Positions 32,690-41,634 of a DNA stretch of 63,811 bases are shown here, piece after piece. Every line of letters starts with the position of its first letter. Position 1 is the stretch's first letter. The DNA is from Bacteriovoracales bacterium. GTDB taxonomy: Bacteria > Bdellovibrionota > Bacteriovoracia > Bacteriovoracales > Bacteriovoracaceae. The stretch covers positions 1 to 63,811 of the forward strand of contig JAOMEV010000012.1 of the NCBI GenBank assembly GCA_028346125.1. Direction: 5' to 3'. The translations under genes and the position numbers were made by a program. Below the pieces are notes generated by a model. The model searched no databases. It saw nothing but the letters and a program-made list of their open reading frames with translations, and had not been told where the DNA came from.

Positions 32690-34600
32690 ATGGAAAAAAA
32701 ACGACTTTTTATCATTTTATTGTTCTGCATTTTGTTTGTTCCGACAACAAGGGGCCAAAAGCCGCTCACAGTAAAGCCTTCCCAAGGTTTTTATCAGCTC
32801 GGTCCTCACCTTAGCTACTATATAGACAAAAACGTAAATTTAACCTTTAAAGAGGTCCTCTCCAAAAAGTTTATTCCCCTTGGAAATAAAACAAACTTTG
32901 GCTTTTCGGACTCAGCTTACTGGCTCAAAGTTATTATAAGTAACCCTAACAACGAAGACCTTTTCTTCACTATCCGTACTCCATTTTTTGACTTCATCGA
33001 ATTTCACAAAAAAGAAAACTCCCTTTGGGAAACCATTCGAACCGGCGATAGAAGTCCCTTTTTAAACAGAAAACTAAACAATAGGTATTTTGCGTTCAAA
33101 ATCAGGCCAGGTCGATCATCAACTTATTTAATAAAAATTAAAACAACGAGTTTTATTCCAATTAACATGACTCTGGAGAAAACTGACGACTTTCTGAAAA
33201 ATTCCTCCTTTGAAAATATTACTTTTGGTTTCTTTTTTGGACTTATAGCAACTTTATTTTTTTCAAACCTTTTAGTTTTTTTCTTTACCAAAAAGAAAAC
33301 CTATATCCTTTACACCGCTTATCTATTTTCTTACGGTACCCTTAATGTCTTCACCTCTGGTTTTGGATTTCAGTTTATTTATCCAAATATTATTTGGCTT
33401 CAACAATTTGGAGCACTTATCCCTACTGCCTTTGCTGGAATCAGTGGAGTTTATTTTTTAAAGTCTTATCTTAATATTGAAGACAAAGGCCCCTACGATA
33501 AAATTATCAAAATATACATCTTTTTGTGGCCCATTCCATTCCTTTTGCTTTTTACAACTTCATATTTTTTTGCCATACGGTTTGTCCATTTTCTTGTTTT
33601 TCTAGGGTCCCTTATTTTTATTCTTCTCATAAAATCCCAAATCAAAAAGCGTTCTATAGAGGCACAACTTTCTCTCTACGCTTTTTCCTTCCTATTAACA
33701 GGCTCCGCCTGCCAAATTTTATATATAAATAATGTACTTCCGGGTTACTTTATATTTCGATATGGAATGCAAATAGGCGGAGGGCTACAAGTTTTAATTT
33801 TTTCTCTTGGCCTTGCCTACAGCCTTAAGCGTTATCAACAAAGAGCATTAAAAAGCGAAATTTTGGCCAAAGAAGCACAAGAAAAATCTTCAATTGAACT
33901 CAAAAAAGAAGTTCAAAGGCAAACGAGGGAATTGAAGAAAAAAAACGACAGGCTTAAGGAATATGACTTCTTGGTGGCCCATGATCTTATGAACCCCATT
34001 GGGGCGATCCTCTCCTACACTGAAGTTTTTGAAATGAAGGAAGACCCTAAAAAGGCACAAAAAACAATAGCGGATATCAAAAACATTACACTTAGGGCCA
34101 TTGGAATAATTGATGGTTTTCTTAGGGTCGTAACCTCAGGAGACATTATTTTAAGAAAGCACTCCATTGACATCATTATAAAATGGTCACTAGAACAACT
34201 CGCCACAAAAATTGAAAAGAATCAAGTCGAAATAAAAAAAGACCTAAGAATCCTCAGTTTTTTCTGTGACGAAACAATAATGGAACAAATTTTTACCAAT
34301 ATAATCGACAATGCAATAAAATACCAACACCCAGGCAAATCTGCCCTCATCAAAATTAACTCATGGGAGAAAGACACCAATATTTTTATTTCTTTCCAAG
34401 ATAATGGCATTGGAATTCCTGAAAATATGCTCAAAGAAGTTTTCAAGAAGAATATGAGGATAGGCCAAGAAACAAAGGGATATGGCATTGGTCTTTACAG
34501 TATAAAAAAACTAGTTGAAGGAAATAAAGGCCAAATAAAACTTGAATCCGGAAACGAAGGAACAACCGTTACCTTGAAATTTCCAGTAAATCCTACTTAA
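32690..34600 (+). CDS. 7TMR-DISM sensor histidine kinase (paralogue of the gene at 22999)
   Basis: 636 residues from ATG 32690; a TTG one codon earlier is also possible. Signal peptide FIILLFCILFVPTTRG, DISMED2 domain (TNFGFSDSAYWLKVIISN), seven helices (about 175-375), coiled-coil linker, histidine H431 in VAHDLMNPIG, N box NIIDNAIKYQ, G1 box DNGIGIPENM, G2 box KGYGIGLYSIKKL. Same order as its paralogue and similar H-box context. The divergent CheY gene 190 bp away suggests this one signals to CheY. The membrane module may report extracellular ligands. Confidence 0.92.
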   Translation: MEKKRLFIILLFCILFVPTTRGQKPLTVKPSQGFYQLGPHLSYYIDKNVNLTFKEVLSKKFIPLGNKTNFGFSDSAYWLKVIISNPNNEDLFFTIRTPFFDFIEFHKKENSLWETIRTGDRSPFLNRKLNNRYFAFKIRPGRSSTYLIKIKTTSFIPINMTLEKTDDFLKNSSFENITFGFFFGLIATLFFSNLLVFFFTKKKTYILYTAYLFSYGTLNVFTSGFGFQFIYPNIIWLQQFGALIPTAFAGISGVYFLKSYLNIEDKGPYDKIIKIYIFLWPIPFLLLFTTSYFFAIRFVHFLVFLGSLIFILLIKSQIKKRSIEAQLSLYAFSFLLTGSACQILYINNVLPGYFIFRYGMQIGGGLQVLIFSLGLAYSLKRYQQRALKSEILAKEAQEKSSIELKKEVQRQTRELKKKNDRLKEYDFLVAHDLMNPIGAILSYTEVFEMKEDPKKAQKTIADIKNITLRAIGIIDGFLRVVTSGDIILRKHSIDIIIKWSLEQLATKIEKNQVEIKKDLRILSFFCDETIMEQIFTNIIDNAIKYQHPGKSALIKINSWEKDTNIFISFQDNGIGIPENMLKEVFKKNMRIGQETKGYGIGLYSIKKLVEGNKGQIKLESGNEGTTVTLKFPVNPT

Positions 34601-34601
34601 A

Positions 34602-35435
34602 TTAAAGTCTATAAATGAGATCTTCGAATTCCTCTCCATACTCTGCATTTTCTAGCATTTCAAAAAAGGAAGGCTGGTCATAAATTTCTAAAGTTATTTT
34701 GCATGTTATTCTTTGATCATTTAGGCAAATATCCCATGAATCCTCAATCAGTCTAATATCTTCAACATGGTCATCGGCCATCAAGAATATACTATCTTGA
34801 CCTCTGGTAATCATGGGGAGACTCAAATTGGAAAGCTTATCATGACCCTTGGCCAAGATCATTTTTATTCCACCCGCCGTTAAGTTACAAAATTCTTTCA
34901 TAAAATCAATAACATCTTCATTCGGGTGCTCTAGAACGCGACTTTCTTTATTGCTTCCTGAGAGAAATACATTGGCCATATCATGGGTAAAAAATGTCTG
35001 AAAATTAAAACGAAGTGAAGGTGACTCGGCCATTATAAATGTTAACTTTTTACCAATATTATGATCTTTTCCAGGGTCTCCTATAAAAAGGTCTCTTTTT
35101 TTAAGGCCTTGAATTTTTGTGTATTTTTCCAATCGATCAAGGCTAATTTTCCTGCAGCTATCTTTAAAGCCCTTTATCATCTGCAGCCTTTTCATTTGCT
35201 TTTTCATAGCATCATCAAAAATAGAGAGAAACTCCCTTTTTGAAAAAACAGAGACTCTATTGGGGGTTTTTTTTAAAATTCGGATAACTTTTAAAGTGAG
35301 GCCGTCACTCATACCCTGATGGTGGGCCTGGTCAATAAGGTGCTCAACTTCTAAGGCACAAGAAGAAAGCTCAGACGTAGGGTCCATAAAGGATATGGCC
35401 TCATAAACAAATTTGTTTTTCTTTTTTACTGCCAT
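34602..35435 (-). CDS. CheX-like protein coupled to an XRE regulator
   Basis: 277 residues, no signal peptide. The C-terminal part contains FCNLTAGGIKMIL, which fits the ExxN..xG..K..L helix of CheC/CheX-type CheY phosphatases, and the following strands fit that fold. The N-terminal 130 residues are helical and unassigned. Its ATG at 35433-35435 touches the TAA of the upstream XRE gene (TAAATG), so translation is almost certainly coupled. No chemotaxis cluster is near. It could modulate signalling through the CheY at 32084, but that is inference. Confidence 0.6.
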   Translation of the reverse strand: MAVKKKNKFVYEAISFMDPTSELSSCALEVEHLIDQAHHQGMSDGLTLKVIRILKKTPNRVSVFSKREFLSIFDDAMKKQMKRLQMIKGFKDSCRKISLDRLEKYTKIQGLKKRDLFIGDPGKDHNIGKKLTFIMAESPSLRFNFQTFFTHDMANVFLSGSNKESRVLEHPNEDVIDFMKEFCNLTAGGIKMILAKGHDKLSNLSLPMITRGQDSIFLMADDHVEDIRLIEDSWDICLNDQRITCKITLEIYDQPSFFEMLENAEYGEEFEDLIYRL

Positions 35436-35795
35436 TTAATTTTCTGGACCTAATTTCTCTATGGTCACCCTATAAACGGTTCCCTTATCCGAATAGGTCC
35501 CCCTATATATTACCTCGGACTTATCCTTTTTAGTGATTCCAAAAAATAGCTCGTCTAAGCTCATATTAAAATAATTGGCCAAAGATTTAACGTACTTCAT
35601 GCTCGATGTGGACGGTTTAATTCCTTGGATCCAATTATGAAGTGTGGTGACAGGAACACCACATTCCTTGGCCAAAGAGCTAGCACTTATATTTCTGCGG
35701 TTAAGCTCCTTAACGATAACTTTTCCAAGGGATATTTCTCCCTCATTTGTGAACTCAAATTCTTCTTCAAAGTTTTCATCATCTTCGATTTTCAT
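35436..35795 (-). CDS. XRE-family transcriptional regulator
   Basis: 119 residues with a Cro/CI-type helix-turn-helix: SLAKECGVPVTTLHNWIQG (about 42-60), followed by the helix IKPSTSSMKYVKSLANYFNM and the dimer-like end SLDELFFGITKK. The N-terminal 20 residues are acidic; the tail VYRVTIEKLGPEN is a small strand. It precedes the CheX-like gene (TAA adjoining ATG), so the pair may form a sensor/regulator unit. The divergent flavin monooxygenase shares the 284-bp upstream gap and is a candidate target, a guess from position alone. Confidence 0.88.
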   Translation of the reverse strand: MKIEDDENFEEEFEFTNEGEISLGKVIVKELNRRNISASSLAKECGVPVTTLHNWIQGIKPSTSSMKYVKSLANYFNMSLDELFFGITKKDKSEVIYRGTYSDKGTVYRVTIEKLGPEN

Positions 35796-36079
35796 ACCTA
35801 CCTCTTCGGTAAAAAACGAATTTGCTCAAGCTTATATAAACTTTCCTACTAACTTTAGTCTAACCTTTGGCCTCTCTTAAACCGTTGCATTTTCCGGCCT
35901 TGGAAAATACTAACTTTTTTATGTCCGTAGTTTCAATAAGTTATCTATTTAAACTTAAGATTTACCTTGTGCTTGGAAAACTTTAGGTACACAAAAACTT
36001 TCATTTAACGTTTCCATAGATTCTATTGATGGTCTCTTCCTTTATCTATAACATGGGGATTTATCAAAAAGGATGTTCA

Positions 36080-37378
36080 ATGTTCAACAAAACCTGCATT
36101 CTCGGCGCGGGCCTCTCTGGCCTTGTCACGGCCAAGTACTTCAAGCAAAAGGGCATCCCCTTTGAGTGTCTCGAAAAAGGCCCCGAAATAGGGGGTAACT
36201 GGAACTTTCAAAACAAAAATGAACAATCTTCCATTTATCGCTCCCTTCACATAAACACATCAAAAAAATACCTTCAACTGGAAGACTTCCCGATTTCGCA
36301 AAACATGCCAGACTTCCCTCACCACTCGGAAGTCTTTAACTACCTCAAAGACTATGCAGATCATTTTCAGCTACAAAAGTTTATGAGCTTCAATCAAGAA
36401 ATAAAAAGGGCCGATTGGGACGAAAAAAAGAATCTGTGGGTTCTTACCCTATCAAACAACAAAGAAAAATGCTTTAAAAACCTCGTTGTCTGCTCAGGTC
36501 ATCATTGGGACTCTCATACACCTATTTTTCCAGGACAATTTAGTGGAGAAGCAATACATTCCCACAATTATATCGATCCCCAAACACCACTGACTTTAAA
36601 AAATAAAAAAATACTTATTGTAGGAATAGGAAATAGCGCTGTTGATATAGCCAGTGAACTCTCCCAAAGAAGCCTTCAAAATAAAGTTTTTGTTTCCACA
36701 AGAAGAGGCGCCCATATAATCCCTAAATATATTTTTGGAAGGCCACTGGATCAACTTCTTCCCACTTTGCCTTTAATCCCCCTTTCTCTTCAAAGAAGAA
36801 TCAGTGGACTGGTCCTTAGAATGGCGGTGGGAGACTTAAAAAACTATGGACTCCCAAAACCAGATCACCGTCTTTTAGAGGCCCATCCAACAGTAAGTGG
36901 AGAATTTCTCCTTCGAAAAGGAAGTGGAGACATTAATATTGTCCCTCAAATAAAAGAACTACAAGGGCACAAAGTCTGTTTTAAAAACGGAGAATCGCAC
37001 CCCTTTGATGTTATTATTTACTCTACAGGCTATAAAGTCTCTTTCCCATTTTTTGAAGAAGGCCTTCTCCCTCTTAAAAACAATCACCTTCCTCTTTTCA
37101 AAAGAGTCTTTCTCCCCGGACGACCAAACCTAATGTTTATAGGTTTAGGTCAACCTATTCCTGGAGTTTTCCCTTTCGTTGAAGAACAGGCGAAATGGGT
37201 CAGTTCCTACCTTTCTGGAAAGTACCGACTTCCCTCCACATTAAAAATGAACAAAGAAATTAAAAAAGATAACTCAAGAGATAACAGTCATTTTGTTTCC
37301 TCTTCCAGGCACACAATGCAAATTGATTTTCATGTTTACAAACGAAACTTACAGAAAGAAATAAGAAGAGGTTCCTAA
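36080..37378 (+). CDS. Flavin-containing monooxygenase (FMO-like)
   Basis: 432 residues from ATG 36080 (AAGGA at 6 bases); earlier ATGs at 36026 and 36053 lack a site, and FMOs begin close to the FAD motif. FAD-binding GAGLSGLVTAKYF is near residue 8, followed by GGNWNF. The FMO identifying motif (FxGxxxHxxxY) appears as FPGQFSGEAIHSHNY; the NADPH motif is GIGNSAVDIASEL; the ATG-containing conserved STGYKVSFPF is near 325. Typical reactions are oxygenation of soft nucleophiles (amines, sulphides) or Baeyer-Villiger oxidation of ketones. Substrate unknown. Overlaps the 37375 gene by 4 bp at the end. Confidence 0.9.
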   Translation: MFNKTCILGAGLSGLVTAKYFKQKGIPFECLEKGPEIGGNWNFQNKNEQSSIYRSLHINTSKKYLQLEDFPISQNMPDFPHHSEVFNYLKDYADHFQLQKFMSFNQEIKRADWDEKKNLWVLTLSNNKEKCFKNLVVCSGHHWDSHTPIFPGQFSGEAIHSHNYIDPQTPLTLKNKKILIVGIGNSAVDIASELSQRSLQNKVFVSTRRGAHIIPKYIFGRPLDQLLPTLPLIPLSLQRRISGLVLRMAVGDLKNYGLPKPDHRLLEAHPTVSGEFLLRKGSGDINIVPQIKELQGHKVCFKNGESHPFDVIIYSTGYKVSFPFFEEGLLPLKNNHLPLFKRVFLPGRPNLMFIGLGQPIPGVFPFVEEQAKWVSSYLSGKYRLPSTLKMNKEIKKDNSRDNSHFVSSSRHTMQIDFHVYKRNLQKEIRRGS

Positions 37379-37848
37379 AGAGTAGGAGATTCTTCCATTT
37401 TTTTGCTTAAAGATGCAATAGAGTTTTCAATTGCCCGTCCTAAAAGAATTCTTGCTCGGCTAACAGCTGTTCCTATGTCAACACCCAAACAAAAAAAGTC
37501 CAACATCTCATCACTTTTTGGCCTGTCCGCTGTAGAGTGAAAAACGATAGTTTTTTCTTCACTTATAAAAAGTTGGACTTGAAAATGATCAAATTTAAAG
37601 TTCCAAAACTTTTTATCAAACTCTCCAACTTCATTAAGCCCATTGACGAGATCATAAAGAGAGGCCTTTTTAAAAATGAATTCACCTATAAGAGAGTATC
37701 CCAAAAGGTTGTTATCACTATCCAAAAGCTCACTGGCATCGAAATCACTTTTAATAAAAGAGGAGTTTAAACCTTCATTGAGGTTCTTTAAACCAAGCTT
37801 TTCCATGAATCTACTCACAATATGCTCCCAAATAACTTTTATTGACAC
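37375..37848 (-). CDS. Hypothetical soluble protein
   Basis: 157 residues, start GTG 37848 with no clear ribosome site; a downstream ATG at 37806 (after GTGAG) is the alternative. No signal peptide and no recognised family. It contains an internal hydrophobic strand set (FWNFKFDHFQVQLFISEEKT, TIVFHSTADR) and a C-terminal helix (GTAVSRARILLGRAIENS). It converges with the flavin monooxygenase (4-bp overlap). Its role is unknown. Confidence 0.5.
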   Translation of the reverse strand: MSIKVIWEHIVSRFMEKLGLKNLNEGLNSSFIKSDFDASELLDSDNNLLGYSLIGEFIFKKASLYDLVNGLNEVGEFDKKFWNFKFDHFQVQLFISEEKTIVFHSTADRPKSDEMLDFFCLGVDIGTAVSRARILLGRAIENSIASLSKKMEESPTL

Positions 37849-37992
37849 GGCCGTCAGGCAAATTTAACTTACCCCTATTGAGACAAAAAGATCCAGAAAA
37901 GACTTTCCTTAGTAATATTTTCAATCCCTCTCATTGAAAATGATCCCGTTATTTTAGGTATTTAAAGGAGTAATCTTCGAAAGGAGAGCTAT

Positions 37993-38691
37993 TCAAAAAG
38001 AAGCAGTTATCCCAACACCATTTGAAATGGGGTAAACCTTGATGTCTTGCCACCACTTTCTTTCAGACAAAAGTGGCCCAAACTTTCCCCTGTATTCCAA
38101 GCTCTCTTGAGACGCCCTTTTCGGCGCCCCTCTTATTTGAAGCTCTGAAAAAAGTGTTCCCAATAAAAAGTTGATGATCCCGCCCATTGGCCTTTCATCA
38201 CCAATCCAAATGGCCAACCCGCCAGCGGCATTGAGGGTAAGAGCGGTTAAACGCCAAGTCCAAGACTTATAATACATCTCTCGTTCAGAGGACTTTTTTA
38301 AAATTGCCTCGGCAATTTTTAACTTTTCAAAACCATCTTCCATCTTCCTCATTTCTGCTAGCTCTTCATCGACATAGAGGGGGTTGAAAAATAAGTCTAA
38401 TGCACCAACCGTGGCCTTAGCAAAGTTAACCCCAGCATCAAATCGGTTACTTCCTTCACTCGACGTCAGGTATAAATAGAGGCTTCCACCAGCTACTGCA
38501 CTGTAGAGCCCCAAAAAGTTTTTCCTCCACTTTTGTGGCCTTGAAGATTTGAAAAAGCTTGATTTTTGCATATTTGAAAAAAAGTTGTCGAGATAACGGA
38601 TCCTCTCAATCGTTCCGCCTTGGCGCCTTTCAACTAAAGAGAATGCCTTCCCTGAGGTTAAAATGATCATAATAAGAATAAATTTGTTCAC
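37993..38691 (-). CDS. Envelope protein with several hydrophobic segments, unknown function
   Basis: 232 residues from GTG 38691 (AAGGGA upstream) with signal peptide KFILIMIILTSGKAFS. Later segments LGLYSAVAGGSLYLYLT, ATVGALDLFF and LTLNAAGGLAIWIG could be membrane helices or amphipathic pieces. A charged middle (EELAEMRKMEDGFEKLKIAE) forms a helix. No family recognised. Monocistronic, between the hypothetical gene at 37375 and the EEP-family phosphodiesterase gene, the latter 92 bp upstream of its start. Confidence 0.6.
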   Translation of the reverse strand: MNKFILIMIILTSGKAFSLVERRQGGTIERIRYLDNFFSNMQKSSFFKSSRPQKWRKNFLGLYSAVAGGSLYLYLTSSEGSNRFDAGVNFAKATVGALDLFFNPLYVDEELAEMRKMEDGFEKLKIAEAILKKSSEREMYYKSWTWRLTALTLNAAGGLAIWIGDERPMGGIINFLLGTLFSELQIRGAPKRASQESLEYRGKFGPLLSERKWWQDIKVYPISNGVGITASF

Positions 38692-38783
38692 AGATAAATC
38701 CCTTTATGGACTTATCGACCTCTAAGATTAAGAAAATAAAAAAATGGGCCACAGATTAAAAAGGGGAAAAATTTGAAGGGAGC

Positions 38784-39629
38784 TTAATTGACTTTTTTCT
38801 GCCAGTTAAAATTCACCCGAAGCGGCTTATGATCAGAAAGGGGGACCCCATCCTTATCATAAAAATCACTCTCTTCTCCGAAAACTACAGATGTTGCATC
38901 CAAGGAAATCGATCTACTACTTCTATAAACGACCCTATCCAAACGGCCAAACCTTTCCCTTTCACAAACAAAGGTTTTACACATATAACGAAGACCTGCC
39001 TTTTGCAGAAAATTATAAAAAGTGACCTGATCATCTCGATCTTCATGCACCATGTTCCAGTCACCTGCAACAATAACAGCATTTCCTTTTGAGTAGTCAT
39101 TAATTTTCTTCAATAGAAAATGAAATTGACTGTAGCGCGCTCTCTTATCATTAATGTGTTCTCCGGCATCTGCATGAATATTATAAATATCAACGAAAAC
39201 ACCAAGAGAGATTTCATGACGAGCAACAGAGAAACCCTTATTGGCCAAGCAATCGTTTAATTTCTTAAAGACACCGGAACATTTGGGCCATTTAAACTTT
39301 TTGTATTCAGTAAAGGGAGTTTGAGACAACCTCATGAGACCGTTTCCAAAAACACCCAAACGGTCGGCCTTCTTTTTATAGGCAAAGTTCAACGGGCCAT
39401 TAAGAAGCTTGTAATAAGAAAAGTTTTCTTGAAGAACGACAATATCAAAATCATTAAGCCGTTCCCCTATGGCCTTCATGTTTTTTTTATTTTTGAGTGG
39501 AGAAAAAAGATTATGGATCCCGGCAACGTTATAAGTGAGAAAAGAAAATTCACCTTCTTCACTAGAAATACCTTCATAGGATCCAAAAATTAAACACATT
39601 CCTAGAAAGACCCTTAATAAAGCTCGCAC
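38784..39629 (-). CDS. Exported endonuclease/exonuclease/phosphatase-family hydrolase
   Basis: 281 residues from GTG 39629 (GGGGAG upstream), signal peptide LLRVFLGMCLIFGSYEG. The EEP/DNase I-like fold is complete: FLTYNVAGIHNL, IVVLQENFSY (metal Glu), YNIHADAGEH (His), VAGDWNMV (D-x-N) and SDHKPLRVNF (catalytic D-H). The VLQENF and SDHKPL context is closest to neutral sphingomyelinases and exported nucleases. In an exporting Gram-negative it could degrade lipids or extracellular DNA; the substrate cannot be read from the motifs. Divergent from the 107-residue protein. Confidence 0.85.
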   Translation of the reverse strand: MRALLRVFLGMCLIFGSYEGISSEEGEFSFLTYNVAGIHNLFSPLKNKKNMKAIGERLNDFDIVVLQENFSYYKLLNGPLNFAYKKKADRLGVFGNGLMRLSQTPFTEYKKFKWPKCSGVFKKLNDCLANKGFSVARHEISLGVFVDIYNIHADAGEHINDKRARYSQFHFLLKKINDYSKGNAVIVAGDWNMVHEDRDDQVTFYNFLQKAGLRYMCKTFVCERERFGRLDRVVYRSSRSISLDATSVVFGEESDFYDKDGVPLSDHKPLRVNFNWQKKVN

Positions 39630-39827
39630 CGAAACTCTCCCCTTTTTAGAAGGTCACTTAAAATCATCAATTTGTATGAAGTCGAGATAATCGTTTTATT
39701 TCCCCTTTTCAACAATATGCAACGAGTCATATTCGCTAATTTTCAGACCTTATCGTGTACAAAATGCACACGGTCATAGTTTCCACATGATAAAATTTAG
39801 GAATATCAATTATGGATAAGGGATTTT

Positions 39828-40151
39828 ATGAAAAAAACAGCTCTTTTTATGATTCCTCTCTTAATAGGTACCTATTTTGCCGTCTCTTTCGTATTTGATG
39901 AAAAGGAAGAGGCCCCAAAAGCAATAATTATAAAAACCAAAAAGCTCCCTCCTCCACCAAAGAAGGCCCCACAAGCACAGACTCTTTATGTTCCGGAGTC
40001 ACCAGTGAGACAAGCAAGACCTCTCCATTTTAAAAGTTTGAAAAAAGAGATCGAACAAATGAGAAAGGAGGAAGCCGCCATCGAGAAAAAAGAAACCCCA
40101 AGCCCCCCAAAAGGAAAACTTCATTTCACAGCTATTAATCCTAGGCCTTAA
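39828..40151 (+). CDS. Pro/Lys-rich single-span protein (107 residues)
   Basis: ATG 39828 follows AAGGGA. An N-terminal membrane anchor (ALFMIPLLIGTYFAVSFVF) is followed by a Pro/Lys-rich stretch (KKLPPPPKKAPQ) and a short helix (LKKEIEQMRKEEAAIEKKE). This resembles the periplasm-spanning arm of TonB or a Tol-like protein without its C-terminal domain. No partner (ExbB/ExbD) is near. Function unknown; a truncated TonB-like or cell-wall-associated spacer is possible. A weak inverted repeat, CGTGT/ACACG (39754-39772), lies upstream. Confidence 0.6.
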   Translation: MKKTALFMIPLLIGTYFAVSFVFDEKEEAPKAIIIKTKKLPPPPKKAPQAQTLYVPESPVRQARPLHFKSLKKEIEQMRKEEAAIEKKETPSPPKGKLHFTAINPRP

Positions 40152-40241
40152 ACATGAATTTCAAAATTGATAGGACTTTACCTGGCAATGATAACTTTCG
40201 TACCTCTTATAGAAGGGAGGAAAAACTCGATTTATAATTTA

Positions 40242-40613
40242 CTATTCTTTTCCACCCTCATCCTCCAGCATCCCGGAAAAAGCTAATGCTGCTCCTACAA
40301 GTGACATATCCTTAAGAAGGTTTGATATTGCCTCTGGAGAAGGTATTTCTGGTGCGTGAATTGTGACTAGAAAGATAATAATCATGAGAGCAAGGAGCTT
40401 TCCTGCAAGGGACCCGTACTTTTTGAAAAGAAGAGCTAATGAGGCGGCGACCAGACAAGCGCCTGTAAAATAAACCCAAAGGGTTTTGTCTCCAGGTATC
40501 CAGTTGGGGACTTGGTCTTTAACTATTTGGGCATTGACGATGTGGTTAACACCAAAAATGAGGAAGGGGACGGCGTAGAAGACTCTTGCAAGTGTATGGG
40601 TTAAAAAGTGCAT
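40242..40613 (-). CDS. DoxX-like small membrane protein
   Basis: 123 residues with four hydrophobic helices. LARVFYAVPFLIFGVNHI, then LWVYFTGACLVAASLALLF, LLALMIIIFLVTIHAPEIP and LVGAALAFSGML give the DoxX layout. DoxX-family proteins are ill-defined inner-membrane proteins, some tied to thiosulphate or redox metabolism. ATG 40613 follows AGGA. It is divergent from the MoxR operon and convergent with the 107-residue gene. Confidence 0.75.
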   Translation of the reverse strand: MHFLTHTLARVFYAVPFLIFGVNHIVNAQIVKDQVPNWIPGDKTLWVYFTGACLVAASLALLFKKYGSLAGKLLALMIIIFLVTIHAPEIPSPEAISNLLKDMSLVGAALAFSGMLEDEGGKE

Positions 40614-40722
40614 AAAGCGTCCTTATTTTATCAACTTTTTTTTATTACTTTGTTTTAGGGTAAAGCTCTCCTCCTAAAAGGGCAATCTCGCTTTTGGTAG
40701 AATAAAATACCAAGGACTTTTA

Positions 40723-41634
40723 GTGAAAGATAAAATAAATCAGGTTTTAAAAGAGACCAACCAGATCTGGCTGGGTAAAGAAGAAAAAGTGAAGATGGCG
40801 CTTCTTTCATTTTTGTGTGGAGGGCATCTTTTGATTGAAGATATCCCAGGGGTTGGGAAGACAACTCTTGCCAAGTCTTTGGGACTTTTGATGGGAGTTG
40901 ATTTTTCTCGTATTCAATTTACCAATGACCTTCTTCCTGGGGATATTCTAGGGACTCATATTTTTAATAAGGAAAAAGAGGAGTTTATTTTTAAGAAAGG
41001 GCCTCTGTTTTCTAATTTTGTTTTAGTGGATGAACTCAATAGAGCGACTCCTAAAACTCAAAGTGCTCTTTTAGAAGCTATGGAAGAAGAAAAAATCACT
41101 GTAGAGGGCAAGGGTTTTGATTTGGAATTTCCCTTTGTTGTTATGGCCACTCAGAATCCTTTTGGACAGATCGGAACTTTTCCCTTGCCTGAAAGCCAGA
41201 GGGATCGTTTTTTTATGAGTCTTTCTTTGGGATTGCCTGATAGAGAAGTCGAGAAAAAGATTTTAACCATGGGTCCTGTAAAACAATCTCTCGAAAGATT
41301 ACGGCCGATCCTTACAAAATCACTTTTAAAGGACATCAGAGAAGACATCTTTTCTCTTGATGTTTCAGAGGCATTAGTTAAATATGTTCTTGATTTTATT
41401 GAGTTTATAAGAAGTCGGAAGGAGAACCCCTTGCCTATTTCCCCCCGGTGTGGGCAGGATCTCCTTTTGGCGTCCAAAGGGTACGCTTTCATGGAAGGGC
41501 GCTCATTCGTCATCCCGGAGGACGTACAATCGGTGGCCCCCCATGTAGTCGGCCACCGTCTTTTTTCTCATCAAAACATTGAAAAAGCACAGGCAACCCT
41601 TAAAGAAATGATTCCTCATGTGGCCATCCCTTAA
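40723..41634 (+). CDS. MoxR-family AAA+ ATPase
   Basis: 303 residues from GTG 40723, six bases after AAGGA. Walker A is GVGKTTLAKS (about 43), Walker B LVDELNRA with the MoxR-typical ATPKTQSALLEAMEE, sensor block ATQNPFGQIGTFPLPESQRD, and C-terminal RCGQDLLLASK. MoxR ATPases act as chaperones for protein-complex activation in the cell envelope. It is the first gene of a MoxR / DUF58 / TgpA-type operon, overlapping the next gene by 17 bp. Confidence 0.95.
   Translation: MKDKINQVLKETNQIWLGKEEKVKMALLSFLCGGHLLIEDIPGVGKTTLAKSLGLLMGVDFSRIQFTNDLLPGDILGTHIFNKEKEEFIFKKGPLFSNFVLVDELNRATPKTQSALLEAMEEEKITVEGKGFDLEFPFVVMATQNPFGQIGTFPLPESQRDRFFMSLSLGLPDREVEKKILTMGPVKQSLERLRPILTKSLLKDIREDIFSLDVSEALVKYVLDFIEFIRSRKENPLPISPRCGQDLLLASKGYAFMEGRSFVIPEDVQSVAPHVVGHRLFSHQNIEKAQATLKEMIPHVAIP

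Noticed and set aside
35938-36006. 21-codon frame upstream of the flavin monooxygenase
   Set aside because: No ribosome site, and composition typical of chance in AT-rich DNA.
39754-39772. CGTGT/ACACG inverted repeat as an operator
   Set aside because: Only five-base arms with a nine-base loop; expected by chance, so not listed as a feature.
41151-41513. 120-codon frame opposite moxR
   Set aside because: Shadow of an AAA+ gene with full Walker motifs.
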